Shown in pieces: positions 33,524-42,317 of a DNA stretch of 64,000 nt. This stretch comes from Shimia aestuarii (GTDB taxonomy: Bacteria > Pseudomonadota > Alphaproteobacteria > Rhodobacterales > Rhodobacteraceae). The stretch's first letter is position 1; every line of letters begins with the position of its first letter. The position numbers and the translations under genes were made by a program. The notes beneath the pieces were generated by a model. That model was not told the DNA's origin, ran no database searches, and saw nothing but the letters and a program-made list of their open reading frames with translations. The DNA is taken from assembly GCF_900114635.1 (NCBI RefSeq), contig NZ_FOTQ01000001.1, positions 1,364,001 through 1,428,000 of the forward strand, read 5' to 3'.

Positions 33524-34825
33524 TTACCGTTTGATGTTGGTGGTTTCCTGCAGCATTTCGTCAACCGTCTGGATGACCTTGGCGTTCGAGCTGTAGGCCC
33601 GCTGCGTCTGGATCATGTCCGTCAGCTCACCCGCGACATCAGTGGCCGATTCTTCACGGGCATAGGAAACGATGTCGCCGGTTGGCCCATCACTGGCATC
33701 CCAGAGGAAATACGACCCGCTTTCGGGAGAAGGCGCGTAGGTCTGGTGATCGAGCGAGACCATTCCATTGGGGTTTGGCAAGTCGACGAGCGGTACCTGG
33801 TAGATCGTTCGAGTCACGCCGGTATCAAAGAACGCATGCACAAAACCATTCGCATCCACCTCTACCGACGTCATGTTGCCGACGGGTGAACCATCCTTGG
33901 AAATCTGCAGCGGTGCGAAGCTGTCGGACAGTTGGGTAAGGCCCCCGCTGGTCCCCAGTTCACCAATGGTTATCTCCATGGGGCCACCAGCAACGTTGAC
34001 AATCACGGAACCGGTCGTGGGATCGTACCCCCCGCCAGAAACCGCCGAAACCGCCTGAAGCGTGCCACCGGACGCCCGCCCGTCGTCAAAGGTCAGCGTG
34101 TATTCACCCACCACAGCCCCGCCGGATGCGGTGTCGTGAATGATCATCGTCCATTCATTGGATGTGCCGGAAGCGGGCACGGTCGGCACAAATTCAATCT
34201 GGAGACTTTCGGAGCGTCCCAGATTATCGAAGTACTCGATCGAGAGATCCTGCGTGTCCCCGGCGGCCCCGGCCTCGGTTTCCGTCGCCGGCAGGTTCAC
34301 GCCCAGCGACATTGAGGTCGTCGGCTCTCCCGTAAGTTGGTTCACGTTGATTTGAACCGGCTCCAGGCCATCGCTTGTGTCGCGCGGAAATGGCGGAACC
34401 GACCCATCCGGGCTTGCCGGCCAGCCGAGTAGCATAAGGCCGGATTCCGACGTCAGATAGCCTTGTGCGTCGGTGCGGAACGACCCTGTCGTGGTCAGAA
34501 GCATTTGCGCGTTTCCACGACCAAGACCCACCTCGGACGCCAGGGCCACTGGCAGCATACCACGACCCCGCACCGCGAGATCGGTGGCGTTCGATGTCGA
34601 CACAAGCGAACCGCGTTCATCAATCAGGCGCTGGGTTGTCGCCCGCACACCCCCGGCGGAATACGCGCCACCGGACGACGATGTGACCATCGAATGGAAA
34701 TCCGATTCCATGCGACGATAACCATAGGTGGCAGAGTTCGCGATATTGTCGGAAATGGCTGCAAGCCGTGTCGCGTTGGCGGACAGGCCCGCCACCCCCG
34801 CGTTGAGCGAAGAGGAAATTGTCAT
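33524..34825 (-). CDS. flgE: Flagellar hook protein FlgE
   Basis: Hook subunit, 433 residues. The N-terminal D0 signature is SSSLNAGVAGLSANATRLAA and ISDNIANSATYGYRRMESDF. The middle contains hook-specific domains (NWTMIIHDTASGG-like and the IEYFDNLGRSESLQIEF strand), and the C terminus ELTDMIQTQRAYSSNAKVIQ is the conserved D0 helix. The start at 34825 is chosen from AAAGGCG upstream and the family N terminus; the frame is open to 34849. It opens the flgE-flgK-flgL-flgI operon, with a CtrA-like site upstream. Confidence 0.95.
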   Translation of the reverse strand: MTISSSLNAGVAGLSANATRLAAISDNIANSATYGYRRMESDFHSMVTSSSGGAYSAGGVRATTQRLIDERGSLVSTSNATDLAVRGRGMLPVALASEVGLGRGNAQMLLTTTGSFRTDAQGYLTSESGLMLLGWPASPDGSVPPFPRDTSDGLEPVQINVNQLTGEPTTSMSLGVNLPATETEAGAAGDTQDLSIEYFDNLGRSESLQIEFVPTVPASGTSNEWTMIIHDTASGGAVVGEYTLTFDDGRASGGTLQAVSAVSGGGYDPTTGSVIVNVAGGPMEITIGELGTSGGLTQLSDSFAPLQISKDGSPVGNMTSVEVDANGFVHAFFDTGVTRTIYQVPLVDLPNPNGMVSLDHQTYAPSPESGSYFLWDASDGPTGDIVSYAREESATDVAGELTDMIQTQRAYSSNAKVIQTVDEMLQETTNIKR

Positions 34826-34883
34826 GAATACGCCTTTCTGCTGCATCAACCAAACTTCAATGCAACAGATAAGTCGCAGCCCC

Positions 34884-34898
34884 TTAATGGCGCGCTAA
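34884..34898 (+). promoter_or_regulatory. CtrA-like box upstream of flgE
   Basis: TTAA-N7-CTAA on the plus strand, read as TTAG-N7-TTAA toward flgE on the minus strand. It lies 58 nt before the flgE start, in the 92-bp gap after motB, so flgE probably has its own promoter rather than depending on motB. Confidence 0.6.
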
Positions 34899-34917
34899 CA
34901 GATAAAATCTTACATAG

Positions 34918-35748
34918 TTAGCGCCTGTCCTTTCTCAAAAGAATGATCTCAATGCGGTTGTTTCGCGCGGCGCGCGGGTCCGTGGACACCAGCTCTCTGT
35001 CGGAATGCCCGGTAACGCGCGAGAACCGATCGGGGTCAATGCCATGGGTCTCCAGCAGTCCGCGTACCGTATGCGCCCGTTCGGAGGACAATTCCCAGGA
35101 TTGCGCACTGATCTGCACCACCGGCGCCGTACGCACATGCCCTTCCACGGCAATTTCGTTGCGCACGAGGTTGGCGGCATCGGCCACAACTCGCAGCAGT
35201 TCGAGAAGAGCGCGATATGGTCTGGATTGTGCCTCGACAAACAATTGCACATCGTCGCTGTCGAACAACTCGATCACCAGGCCTTCATCGGTCAGTCGCG
35301 TCACCACGTGTTTGCGGATGTCGTCTGACAGAAAGCTTTCACCACCACCGCCGATCAGGAAATCCTGAACCTCCGAAAGTCCGGTTTCTTCTAGTTGAGC
35401 CCCGCTTTCGCTGTCCGACGGCTTAGGGCCGCCAGACAACCGCGTAGGCAGCCCGCCAACCCCATTATTGGCCAAAAACTGTTCCTTGAGGATGCTGTCC
35501 CCGCCGAACATGTCATTACCACCGCCGGAAATGCGGTTGATCGGTGTCGTCGGATTGAAGTAATCCGCGATCCCCTTGCGTTGTTTTTCAGTTGTCGCGT
35601 TCAACAGCCACATCAACATGAAAAAGGCCATCATTGCCGTCACAAAGTCGGCATAAGCGACTTTCCAGGCACCGCCATGATGCCCACCGCCGCTAATGAT
35701 CTTTTTCTTCTTGATGATAACTGGCGCCGCGTTCGAGCGCGCTGCCAT
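34918..35748 (-). CDS. motB: Flagellar stator protein MotB
   Basis: Peptidoglycan-binding stator subunit, 276 residues. The single membrane helix carries the proton-binding Asp in AWKVAYADFVTAMMAFFMLM (about residue 34). The C-terminal OmpA/MotB domain includes LVIELFDSDDVQLF, IAVEGHVRTAPVV and SSERAHTVRGLLETHGIDPDRFSRVTGHSD (about residues 225-255). The N terminus APVIIKKKKIISGGGHHGG is typical of alphaproteobacterial MotB. The ATG follows AGGTGG. It is transcribed from the right edge of the flagellar cluster, separated from motA. Confidence 0.96.
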   Translation of the reverse strand: MAARSNAAPVIIKKKKIISGGGHHGGAWKVAYADFVTAMMAFFMLMWLLNATTEKQRKGIADYFNPTTPINRISGGGNDMFGGDSILKEQFLANNGVGGLPTRLSGGPKPSDSESGAQLEETGLSEVQDFLIGGGGESFLSDDIRKHVVTRLTDEGLVIELFDSDDVQLFVEAQSRPYRALLELLRVVADAANLVRNEIAVEGHVRTAPVVQISAQSWELSSERAHTVRGLLETHGIDPDRFSRVTGHSDRELVSTDPRAARNNRIEIILLRKDRR

Positions 35749-36120
35749 GTCTCACCACCTATTTCTCACCCGCATCCAGCATTACCGGCGAGGTGTTACT
35801 TTGCCATTAACACATTGAATTTTAGATATCTTGTCAGGGGGATCAGCCGTGTCGGCGGGCCGTGGAAGACCCCCAACAAAAGGATCTCCGGAGCGCGTCC
35901 AACTCATTCGCAGCCCAACACAACGCATCCGATTTTGATCGGTGGACGACACGGACTCGAATCAAGCCATAAGGGCAAGACGCACATCGCCGGAAATTCG
36001 CCTATCTGGCGGCTCTTCTATGGTCAGCTACCAAACCTTGGTTTAGTCTGCTTCAAAGCCGAACAGGGGTTCGGCGTGACTTGGCTGTTGGGCTCTTTGA
36101 GGCCCTGCTTGGGGAAGAGA
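35749..36120. other. Divergent promoter region between motB and tamA
   Basis: A 372-bp gap that marks the right edge of the flagellar cluster. It contains the CtrA-like site at 35796-35810 near motB. The part near tamA is less structured; a long open frame runs through on the plus strand, but it lacks a family match before the tamA signal peptide, so I treat it as non-coding. No small gene or terminator is evident. Confidence 0.5.
35796..35810 (+). promoter_or_regulatory. CtrA-like box upstream of motB
   Basis: TTAC-N7-TTAA, followed by C as in the extended CtrA consensus. It is 47 nt before the motB start, the same distance as the fliL and flgJ sites from their start codons. Confidence 0.6.
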
Positions 36121-37929
36121 ATGCGGCAACGCGCAATTGGTGTCCTGTTTGCTAAATTTGCCCCGGCGGCATTGGTGGCGCTTTGTCTTCTGCCCACACA
36201 ATTATCTGCATTCGAAATTGCTCTCAACGTCGCGGGAAACGACGAAGACCTTCGTGACAGGATCTCGGGTTCTTCGCTGATTTTTGCTGCAAAAACGGAA
36301 GGCACGACTGATGGTCAGGACATCATCGCCGCCGCGCAATCGGACTATAAACGGCTGGTCAGCCTGCTCTATGAACAGGGATATTTTGGACCTGATATCC
36401 GAATCCGCGTGAACGGCCAGGAGGCGGCGGCCATTTCGCCATTTGCCAACATTGCGAATGTGCGCAACGTAGCCATCGAGATCAACCCGGGGCCCCGCTT
36501 TGATTTCGGCAAGACCCAGGTTGCCCCCATTGCACCCGAAACCGAACTTCCCAAGGAATTCGCCACGGGAGAACGGGCAAGCCTGTCGGTGATCCAGAAC
36601 GCAGCCGGGGCCGCCGTGGACGGATGGCGCGCCGTCGGGCACGCCAAGGCGGACATCTCGGATCAAAAAATCACCGCCAATCACCCCGAAAAACAGCTCG
36701 ATGTTGACCTGAAAGTGGCGCCCGGCCCCCAGCTCGCCTTTGGCAACCTAATTTACACCGGCCAAAGCAAGGTCCGGGAAAAGCGGGTGCGCAAGATTGC
36801 CGATCTGCCCACCGGGGAAACTTTTGATCCGGAAAAAGCCAAGCGCGTTGCCACACGGCTGCGGCGTACCGGAACTTTCCGATCCGTCGACTTGCGCGAG
36901 GCCGAGGATATCGGCCCGAACGATACACAGGACATGACATTATCGCTGGTCGACGATCTTCCGCGCCGCATCGGGTTCGGTGCCGAACTGGAGAGCCGCG
37001 ACGGGTTGGGTCTTTCGGCCTTCTGGTTGCACCGGAACCTGTTGGGCGGTGCCGAGAGCCTCAGGTTCGATGCTTCAGTCGAAAATATCGGCGGCCAGAA
37101 CAGCGGTATGGACTGGCGGCTGGGCGCCCTTTACACGCGCCCGGCAACACTGGGCGCAGATACCGACCTTCTGATTGGGGCGGAAATCAAGCAGGAAGAC
37201 GAAGAGCTGTATTTTCTGCGGCAGGCAGGTATGCAGGTCGGTTTCCGGCGCTACCATTCCGAGCGGCTGGAAACACGCGCGGCGTTCGGGTTCCGGTTTT
37301 CGGAGGTCGAAGACAACTTTGGCAATCGCAATTTTGCGATCTACGGCATTCCATCCGGAGTGACCTGGGATATGCGGGATAATTTCGCCAATCCCACCCG
37401 TGGTTATTATCTTCTGGCAGATGTGGTGCCCTATCTGGGCCAAAAGGACGCTGATAGCGGACTCTATCTCAAGGCCGATTTGCGGGGGTATCGCGGCATC
37501 ATGGAAGAGAACCGCGTCGTCCTAGCCGGTCGCGTGCAAATCGGGTCCATTTTAGGACCGTCAATCAGGGGCACGCCGCCGGACATGCTGTTCTACACAG
37601 GCGGTGGCGACACCGTGCGGGGTCAGCCCTACCAGTCTAATTTCGTGACCGTGAACGGCATCGATAGCGGGGGGCTGTCCTTTTTGACACTGTCCGGCGA
37701 GGTTCGGGTCAAGATCACGGATCACATTTCGACGGTCGCCTTCTACGACGCGGGTTTCGTGGGCGAGTCCTCTGATTTCTCCGGCGCAGGCAACTGGCAT
37801 TCCGGTGCGGGTCTTGGGGTGCGGTACAACACCGGCTTCGGCCCGCTGCGCGTCGACCTCGCCACCCCGGTATCAGGGAGCACAGGTAACGGGCTGCAGC
37901 TCTATATCGGCATAGGGCACGCGTTCTGA
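36121..37929 (+). CDS. tamA: Outer-membrane translocation/assembly protein TamA (Omp85 family)
   Basis: Outer-membrane component of the Tam complex, 602 residues. A signal peptide covers about residues 1-29 (ALVALCLLPTQLSA), followed by POTRA-type domains (about 40-270; VKNVAIEINPGPRFDFGKTQ-like and KVREKRVRKIADLPTGETFD) and a 16-strand Omp85 barrel (about 280-602) with the usual GGGDTVRGQPYQSNF and the terminal LQLYIGIGHAF with its aromatic last residue. The ATG at 36121 follows GGGGAAGAG; an upstream in-frame extension is not family-like. tamB starts one base inside the stop, so both are coupled. Confidence 0.93.
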   Translation: MRQRAIGVLFAKFAPAALVALCLLPTQLSAFEIALNVAGNDEDLRDRISGSSLIFAAKTEGTTDGQDIIAAAQSDYKRLVSLLYEQGYFGPDIRIRVNGQEAAAISPFANIANVRNVAIEINPGPRFDFGKTQVAPIAPETELPKEFATGERASLSVIQNAAGAAVDGWRAVGHAKADISDQKITANHPEKQLDVDLKVAPGPQLAFGNLIYTGQSKVREKRVRKIADLPTGETFDPEKAKRVATRLRRTGTFRSVDLREAEDIGPNDTQDMTLSLVDDLPRRIGFGAELESRDGLGLSAFWLHRNLLGGAESLRFDASVENIGGQNSGMDWRLGALYTRPATLGADTDLLIGAEIKQEDEELYFLRQAGMQVGFRRYHSERLETRAAFGFRFSEVEDNFGNRNFAIYGIPSGVTWDMRDNFANPTRGYYLLADVVPYLGQKDADSGLYLKADLRGYRGIMEENRVVLAGRVQIGSILGPSIRGTPPDMLFYTGGGDTVRGQPYQSNFVTVNGIDSGGLSFLTLSGEVRVKITDHISTVAFYDAGFVGESSDFSGAGNWHSGAGLGVRYNTGFGPLRVDLATPVSGSTGNGLQLYIGIGHAF

Positions 37930-40900
37930 TGCGCCGGTTGGTTATGATATGCCTTCTTTTCCTGCCAGTCATGGGTCTGGCGCAGGAAGAAGACGACAAG
38001 GGGATGTTGACAAAATTCCTCGAGTCCTCGCTATCCGGGGCTGGTCGGTCTGTCGAAGTTGTCGGATTGCGCGGCGCAATCAGCTCGGAAGCCACAATCG
38101 AAGAAATCCGGATTTCGGACGATGAAGGGCTTTGGATCACGCTCTCCAAGATCAAGCTTAACTGGAACCGGCTCGCTGTCTTGCGGGGCAACATCAACGT
38201 TAACGAGCTTTCGGCCGACAGCATTGTGCTCGCCCGCCTTCCAAAAACAACACCTGACCCCGAGGCGCCAACCGCAGAGGCCACACCGTTTTCCCTTCCG
38301 GAACTGCCTGTCAGCATCAATATCCAAAAACTCAGCGCCGGACGTATCGAACTGGGCGAGCCGGTACTCGGGCAGGAAGCCGTCCTGTCGCTAGAAACCA
38401 AACTGGTCCTTCTAGAGGGCGACGGCGAAGCCATTCTGGAAGCGACGCGGATCGAAGGACCTTCGGGCAAGTTCGACCTTGATGCGGCGTTCTCGAATGC
38501 GACGCGCCAATTGCGTATTGATCTTGAAGCGGCCGAGGTGGCGGACGGCATTGTGGCCAGCCTTTTGCGCCTGCCCGGAACCCCAGCCATCGACCTGCGC
38601 GTCAAGGGTGAAGGACCGCTGGATGATTTCACCGCCGATATTCGTCTTGCCAGCGCTGGCGAAGAGCGCCTGGCCGGGCAGGTCATCCTGTCTACCGAAG
38701 CTTCCGAAACCCCGGAAACCCCGGCGACGCGGGTCATTCTTGCGGATATCTCGGGGGACATGGCGCCCCTGTTCGCCCCGGAATACCGGGATTTCTTCGG
38801 CTCCGAGATCGCTCTCAAATCGTTGGTACATCTCTATGCCAATGGAGAAGCGACGCTCGACAACCTGTCGCTGACCACAGCATCGATGGCGCTCAAAGGT
38901 GCTGTGAGCCTGTCTTCGGATGGGTTGCCGGACAAGTTTGACGTCACATTGAAAATGGCGGACCCGTCAGGCAAGCCGGTGCTGTTGCCGGTGGCCGGAG
39001 CGCGGACCCTTTTGAAAAGAGCGGATTTGACAGCCGCGTTTGATGCGGCAAAGGGGGAACGCTGGGCCCTGTCTGGCATCGTGGAAGGATTTGACACCGA
39101 CACCGTCGATCTCGGTCGGGCGGCAATTGCCGCAAATGGCCTGATCCGGCGCGATACACCCTCGCGCGTATCTGCGGCCCTGCGTCTGGACATGGACGGT
39201 TTGAAGCTGGCCGATCCAGCGCTTGATCAGGCGATTGGATCGAGAGGCCAATTCACCGGCAATGTCTTGTGGGAAGAGGGCGCCGACATACAGCTTTCGG
39301 ATTTCGAATTGGCTGCGGGTGGGCTTTTGGTGGATGGCAAGGCGGCGATTGGCGGGCTTGGCAATGACCTTATGTTGAACGGTCGCTTGCGGATGCTCGC
39401 GCCCGACATCACCCGATTCAGCGGCCTTGCGGCAAGGCCGTTGACGGGTGAGTTGCTAACGATCGTCGAAGGGTCTTTTGCACCCCTGACCGGCGCATTC
39501 GACGCTGATATCACCGCACGTGGCCGTGACCTCACGATCAACGACCCGCGATTTGACAGGCTGGCCAGAGGAGAAACCGTGCTGGCCTTTTCAGGCAAGC
39601 GAGACTTTGATGGACTGAACCTGCGCCACGCCGCGCTCGACACGGATGGATTTGATATCACCGTCAAAGGAGATCTGAACAGCAACAACGGCAACGTGGT
39701 CCTTGCGGCGCGGCTGGAGGACACGGCCGTTGTTCTGGAGGGCGTGTCCGGTCCGTCCACTGTCGACGGAACCGCCACGCTGACCAACGGGGACTGGAGT
39801 TTTGACGTAAAAGCAACCGCCCCCGGCGAGACCGTCGCGACGATCGACGGCGGAGTTCCAGCCTCTGGCCCAATGGATGCCAGTATTGATATGACCGTAG
39901 GCCGACTCGAAACTTTTCTGGACGCCCTGCCCGGACAGGCGCGCATTCAGGCCGATACACGCCAACTTGAGACAGGCTGGAAAGTTGATCTCACGGCTTC
40001 TGGTCCGTTTGAAACACAGGCAGCCGGGTCGGGCGTGATCGATATCGAAGGCAATAACAGCCTCTTTGATCTGACCGGATCGTTGCCACTGGCCATCGCC
40101 AACCGACAGCTGGCGCCGAATTCGGTACAAGGTCTGGCCACCTATGATCTGCGTCTGGAAGGGGCGCCTGCACTGGAAAACATCTCGGGAACGATACGCA
40201 CGGCCGGTGCGCGCTTCTCCCTGCCTTCGCTGCGCGCTTCGCTGGACGACATCAACAGCACGATTGCCCTTGCCAATGGGACCGCAGGCGTTGCGGTAAC
40301 AACAGCGTTTTCCGGAGGTGGCACCATTTCCGTTGACGGCTCTGTCGACCTCTCGGGGCCTTTTAATGCGAACCTGCCAATCCGCGTGAGCGATCTCGCG
40401 TATCGGGACGGTCAATTGCTGGAAACAGTCGTTGACGGAATGGTTCAAGTGGCTGGCCCCCTGACCGGCGGCGGCACCATTTCCGGCGATTTGGTTCTCG
40501 GTCAAACCAATATCCGCATTGCTTCGGCGGCTCTGGCCGGGGTTGGTGACGTGCCGGAGATTGCGCATGTAGGCGAACCCGCCAGTGCACGGCGCACGCG
40601 CGCAAATGCGGGTCTGATCAAGGAAGAGACCACCAAAAGCAATGCATCAGCCCCCTTCAGTCTCGACCTGCGCATACGGACTGGCGAACGCATATCGGTG
40701 CGCGGGATGGGTCTCAATGCGGATTTCGACGGGGGTATGACGATTGCCGGAACGACCAACAACCTTGATACGCAAGGGCAGCTGGAACTGATCCGGGGGC
40801 GCATGGCCTTCTTGACCAAAACCTTTGATATCGACGAAGGACTGATCCGGCTCGAAGGCGATCTGATCCCCTGGATGCGGGTTCAGGCCACCTCAAAGCA

Positions 40901-41342
40901 AACTGATGCCACGGTTCGCGTCATTCTCGAAGGGCGGCTTAACGATCCCGAAATCATTCTGGAATCGGAACCGGAACTGCCCGAAGACGAAGTGCTGTCT
41001 CAACTACTCTTTGGGCGCGACCTTTCTAGCATCTCGGGGCTTCAGGCGGCGCAGCTGGCGGCGGCGCTGGCTTCTCTTTCGGGTAACGGACCGGGGCGAC
41101 CGCGGCTGGGGCGCAACACCGGGTTGGATGAACTTGCACTTACTTTCGACGAATCGGGTACTCCCGGTTTGCGAGCGGGCAAATACATCAACGAAAACGT
41201 CTATACCGAGGTGGGTGTAGACAGCGAGGGCAAGAGTTCGATCAGCCTCAATCTCGATGTCACGGAAAGCCTTACGGTCAAGGGCCGGGTTGACTCCGAT
41301 TCCGACAGTGGAATTGGGCTTTTCTTCCAGAAGGATTACTGA
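37929..41342 (+). CDS. tamB: Translocation and assembly module protein TamB
   Basis: Very large AsmA-like periplasm-spanning protein of 1137 residues that works with TamA in outer-membrane protein insertion or lipid transport. An N-terminal signal/anchor segment (about residues 1-18) is followed by long beta-rich repeats of short strands and the C-terminal TamB/DUF490 domain: TNNLDTQGQLELIRGRMAFL, KTFDIDEGLIRLEGDLIPWM, DPEIILESEPELPEDEVLSQ and LLFGRDLSSISGLQAAQLA (about 960-1060), ending in a strand pattern SGIGLFFQKDY. The fit is strong. It is the second gene of tamAB. A tRNA-Thr gene follows 95 nt downstream. Confidence 0.95.
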   Translation: MRRLVMICLLFLPVMGLAQEEDDKGMLTKFLESSLSGAGRSVEVVGLRGAISSEATIEEIRISDDEGLWITLSKIKLNWNRLAVLRGNINVNELSADSIVLARLPKTTPDPEAPTAEATPFSLPELPVSINIQKLSAGRIELGEPVLGQEAVLSLETKLVLLEGDGEAILEATRIEGPSGKFDLDAAFSNATRQLRIDLEAAEVADGIVASLLRLPGTPAIDLRVKGEGPLDDFTADIRLASAGEERLAGQVILSTEASETPETPATRVILADISGDMAPLFAPEYRDFFGSEIALKSLVHLYANGEATLDNLSLTTASMALKGAVSLSSDGLPDKFDVTLKMADPSGKPVLLPVAGARTLLKRADLTAAFDAAKGERWALSGIVEGFDTDTVDLGRAAIAANGLIRRDTPSRVSAALRLDMDGLKLADPALDQAIGSRGQFTGNVLWEEGADIQLSDFELAAGGLLVDGKAAIGGLGNDLMLNGRLRMLAPDITRFSGLAARPLTGELLTIVEGSFAPLTGAFDADITARGRDLTINDPRFDRLARGETVLAFSGKRDFDGLNLRHAALDTDGFDITVKGDLNSNNGNVVLAARLEDTAVVLEGVSGPSTVDGTATLTNGDWSFDVKATAPGETVATIDGGVPASGPMDASIDMTVGRLETFLDALPGQARIQADTRQLETGWKVDLTASGPFETQAAGSGVIDIEGNNSLFDLTGSLPLAIANRQLAPNSVQGLATYDLRLEGAPALENISGTIRTAGARFSLPSLRASLDDINSTIALANGTAGVAVTTAFSGGGTISVDGSVDLSGPFNANLPIRVSDLAYRDGQLLETVVDGMVQVAGPLTGGGTISGDLVLGQTNIRIASAALAGVGDVPEIAHVGEPASARRTRANAGLIKEETTKSNASAPFSLDLRIRTGERISVRGMGLNADFDGGMTIAGTTNNLDTQGQLELIRGRMAFLTKTFDIDEGLIRLEGDLIPWMRVQATSKQTDATVRVILEGRLNDPEIILESEPELPEDEVLSQLLFGRDLSSISGLQAAQLAAALASLSGNGPGRPRLGRNTGLDELALTFDESGTPGLRAGKYINENVYTEVGVDSEGKSSISLNLDVTESLTVKGRVDSDSDSGIGLFFQKDY

Positions 41343-41437
41343 GTCGGAGCCGCGCCGAAGGCCGCAAAACACATGTGTTTGCAGGGTCCGGTTTCCTCTT
41401 GCCACGCATTCTTCATGCAACTATACCCCAACGCGGC

Positions 41438-41513
41438 GCCGGTGTAGCTCAGCTGGTAGAGCACGTCATTCGTAATGATGGGGTCGTAGGTTCGAGTCCT
41501 ATCACCGGCACCA
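41438..41513 (+). tRNA. tRNA-Thr (anticodon CGT)
   Basis: The 76-nt gene folds as a full cloverleaf: acceptor GCCGGTG with CACCGGC, D-arm GCTC/GAGC, anticodon stem CGTCA/TGATG with loop TTCGTAA (anticodon CGT at 41471-41473, reading ACG), T-arm GTAGG-TTCGAGT-CCTAT, discriminator A and an encoded CCA. It lies at the junction between tamAB and the denitrification genes, a common place for genomic-island borders, though no duplicated 3' end was found by eye. Confidence 0.97.
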
Positions 41514-41779
41514 GTTTCCCCTCAAAATGCACTGGCAGTTTTTGCAGAAGTCAGGGACGCCGGATTTCTCATTTTCCTCGCCTGCACCGAATACCTGTGA
41601 AGCAGCCGGAAGAATCGCGCCTTGATTTTTCCAGCATCTCGGGATGTCTCAACATGCCGTTGCGGCCCGAAAGCGCCAGCGAAACGCATTTTCCAAGCAC
41701 TCCAAGGACCTCGCTGGCAGATGACAGCACCATCATACACGGTTTTGGCGGCGGAACATTAAGGGTGTCTCATTTTCAA
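41514..41779. other. Gap between tRNA-Thr and small His-rich gene
   Basis: I see no convincing gene in these 266 bp. The reading frame of the next gene stays open through it, but with no ribosome site or signal-like sequence near the upstream ATG codons. The stretch presumably holds that gene's promoter. Confidence 0.4.
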
Positions 41780-42217
41780 ATGCAAATGTCTCAAATTCCA
41801 AATCAAAAACGGCTCGATACCTCCAAATATCAATCATCCAAGGCGAACACATCGAACGTCAAACGCAAAAACAAAGTCAAAAAGGTTGGAACTAAGACAA
41901 ACGCACGCAAAAACACTGTACTCGCAACCCTCGCCGCCGCTCTTATAGTGGCTCTCCCCATGACCGCACATGCCGACTATGTCGCTGAAAAGGCAGTCAA
42001 AGGTGCGGTTGCTGGTGCCGCCGTGGCCGAGGCAACCGGCGGAGACGCCGCGCAGGGCGCGGCAGTTGGCGCAGCGGTTGGCGCAGTGGCTGGGGTCGTA
42101 CAGAAAAACGACTTCGAAGACCGCTACGACCACCACCACAATGGAAACCACCACGGCAAGGTCAACAAGGCGCATGGCAACGGCCACTACAAAAAAGCCG
42201 GCAAGAACCGTCGCTAA
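41780..42217 (+). CDS. Small exported glycine-zipper protein with His-rich tail
   Basis: Unrecognised protein of about 145 residues. An unusual Lys/Asn/Ser-rich N terminus (about 1-45) leads to a signal-like segment, NTVLATLAAALIVALPMTAHA, after which comes a glycine-zipper region GAVAGAAVAEATGGDAAQGA and AVGAAVGAVAGV, then a tail rich in His and Lys (DRYDHHHNGNHHGKVNKAHG). A glycine zipper suggests membrane insertion or self-association; the His tail could bind copper or nickel, noteworthy next to nos genes. The start is uncertain: ATGs at 41780 and 41786 lack a clear ribosome site, and the one at 41960 would remove the signal. A rho-independent terminator follows. Confidence 0.55.
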   Translation: MQMSQIPNQKRLDTSKYQSSKANTSNVKRKNKVKKVGTKTNARKNTVLATLAAALIVALPMTAHADYVAEKAVKGAVAGAAVAEATGGDAAQGAAVGAAVGAVAGVVQKNDFEDRYDHHHNGNHHGKVNKAHGNGHYKKAGKNRR

Positions 42218-42276
42218 AAGCACAAACCGGATAGGTTAAACCCTTCCAACCTGAGCCAGACTCGCTGGCTCGCTCG

Positions 42277-42317
42277 CAAACCCGGTCAGGATTCAAGCTG
42301 GCCGGGTTTGTTTTTTT
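42277..42317 (+). terminator. Rho-independent terminator after the His-rich gene
   Basis: A 9-bp stem CAAACCCGG (42277-42285) and CCGGGTTTG (42302-42310) with a 16-nt loop is followed by seven T. It separates the small exported-protein gene from the nos operon. Confidence 0.88.

Noticed and set aside
35395..36120. N-terminal extension of TamA upstream of 36121
   Set aside because: The extra 240 residues have no family match and would place the signal peptide internally; the ATG at 36121 has a ribosome site and starts a normal signal peptide.
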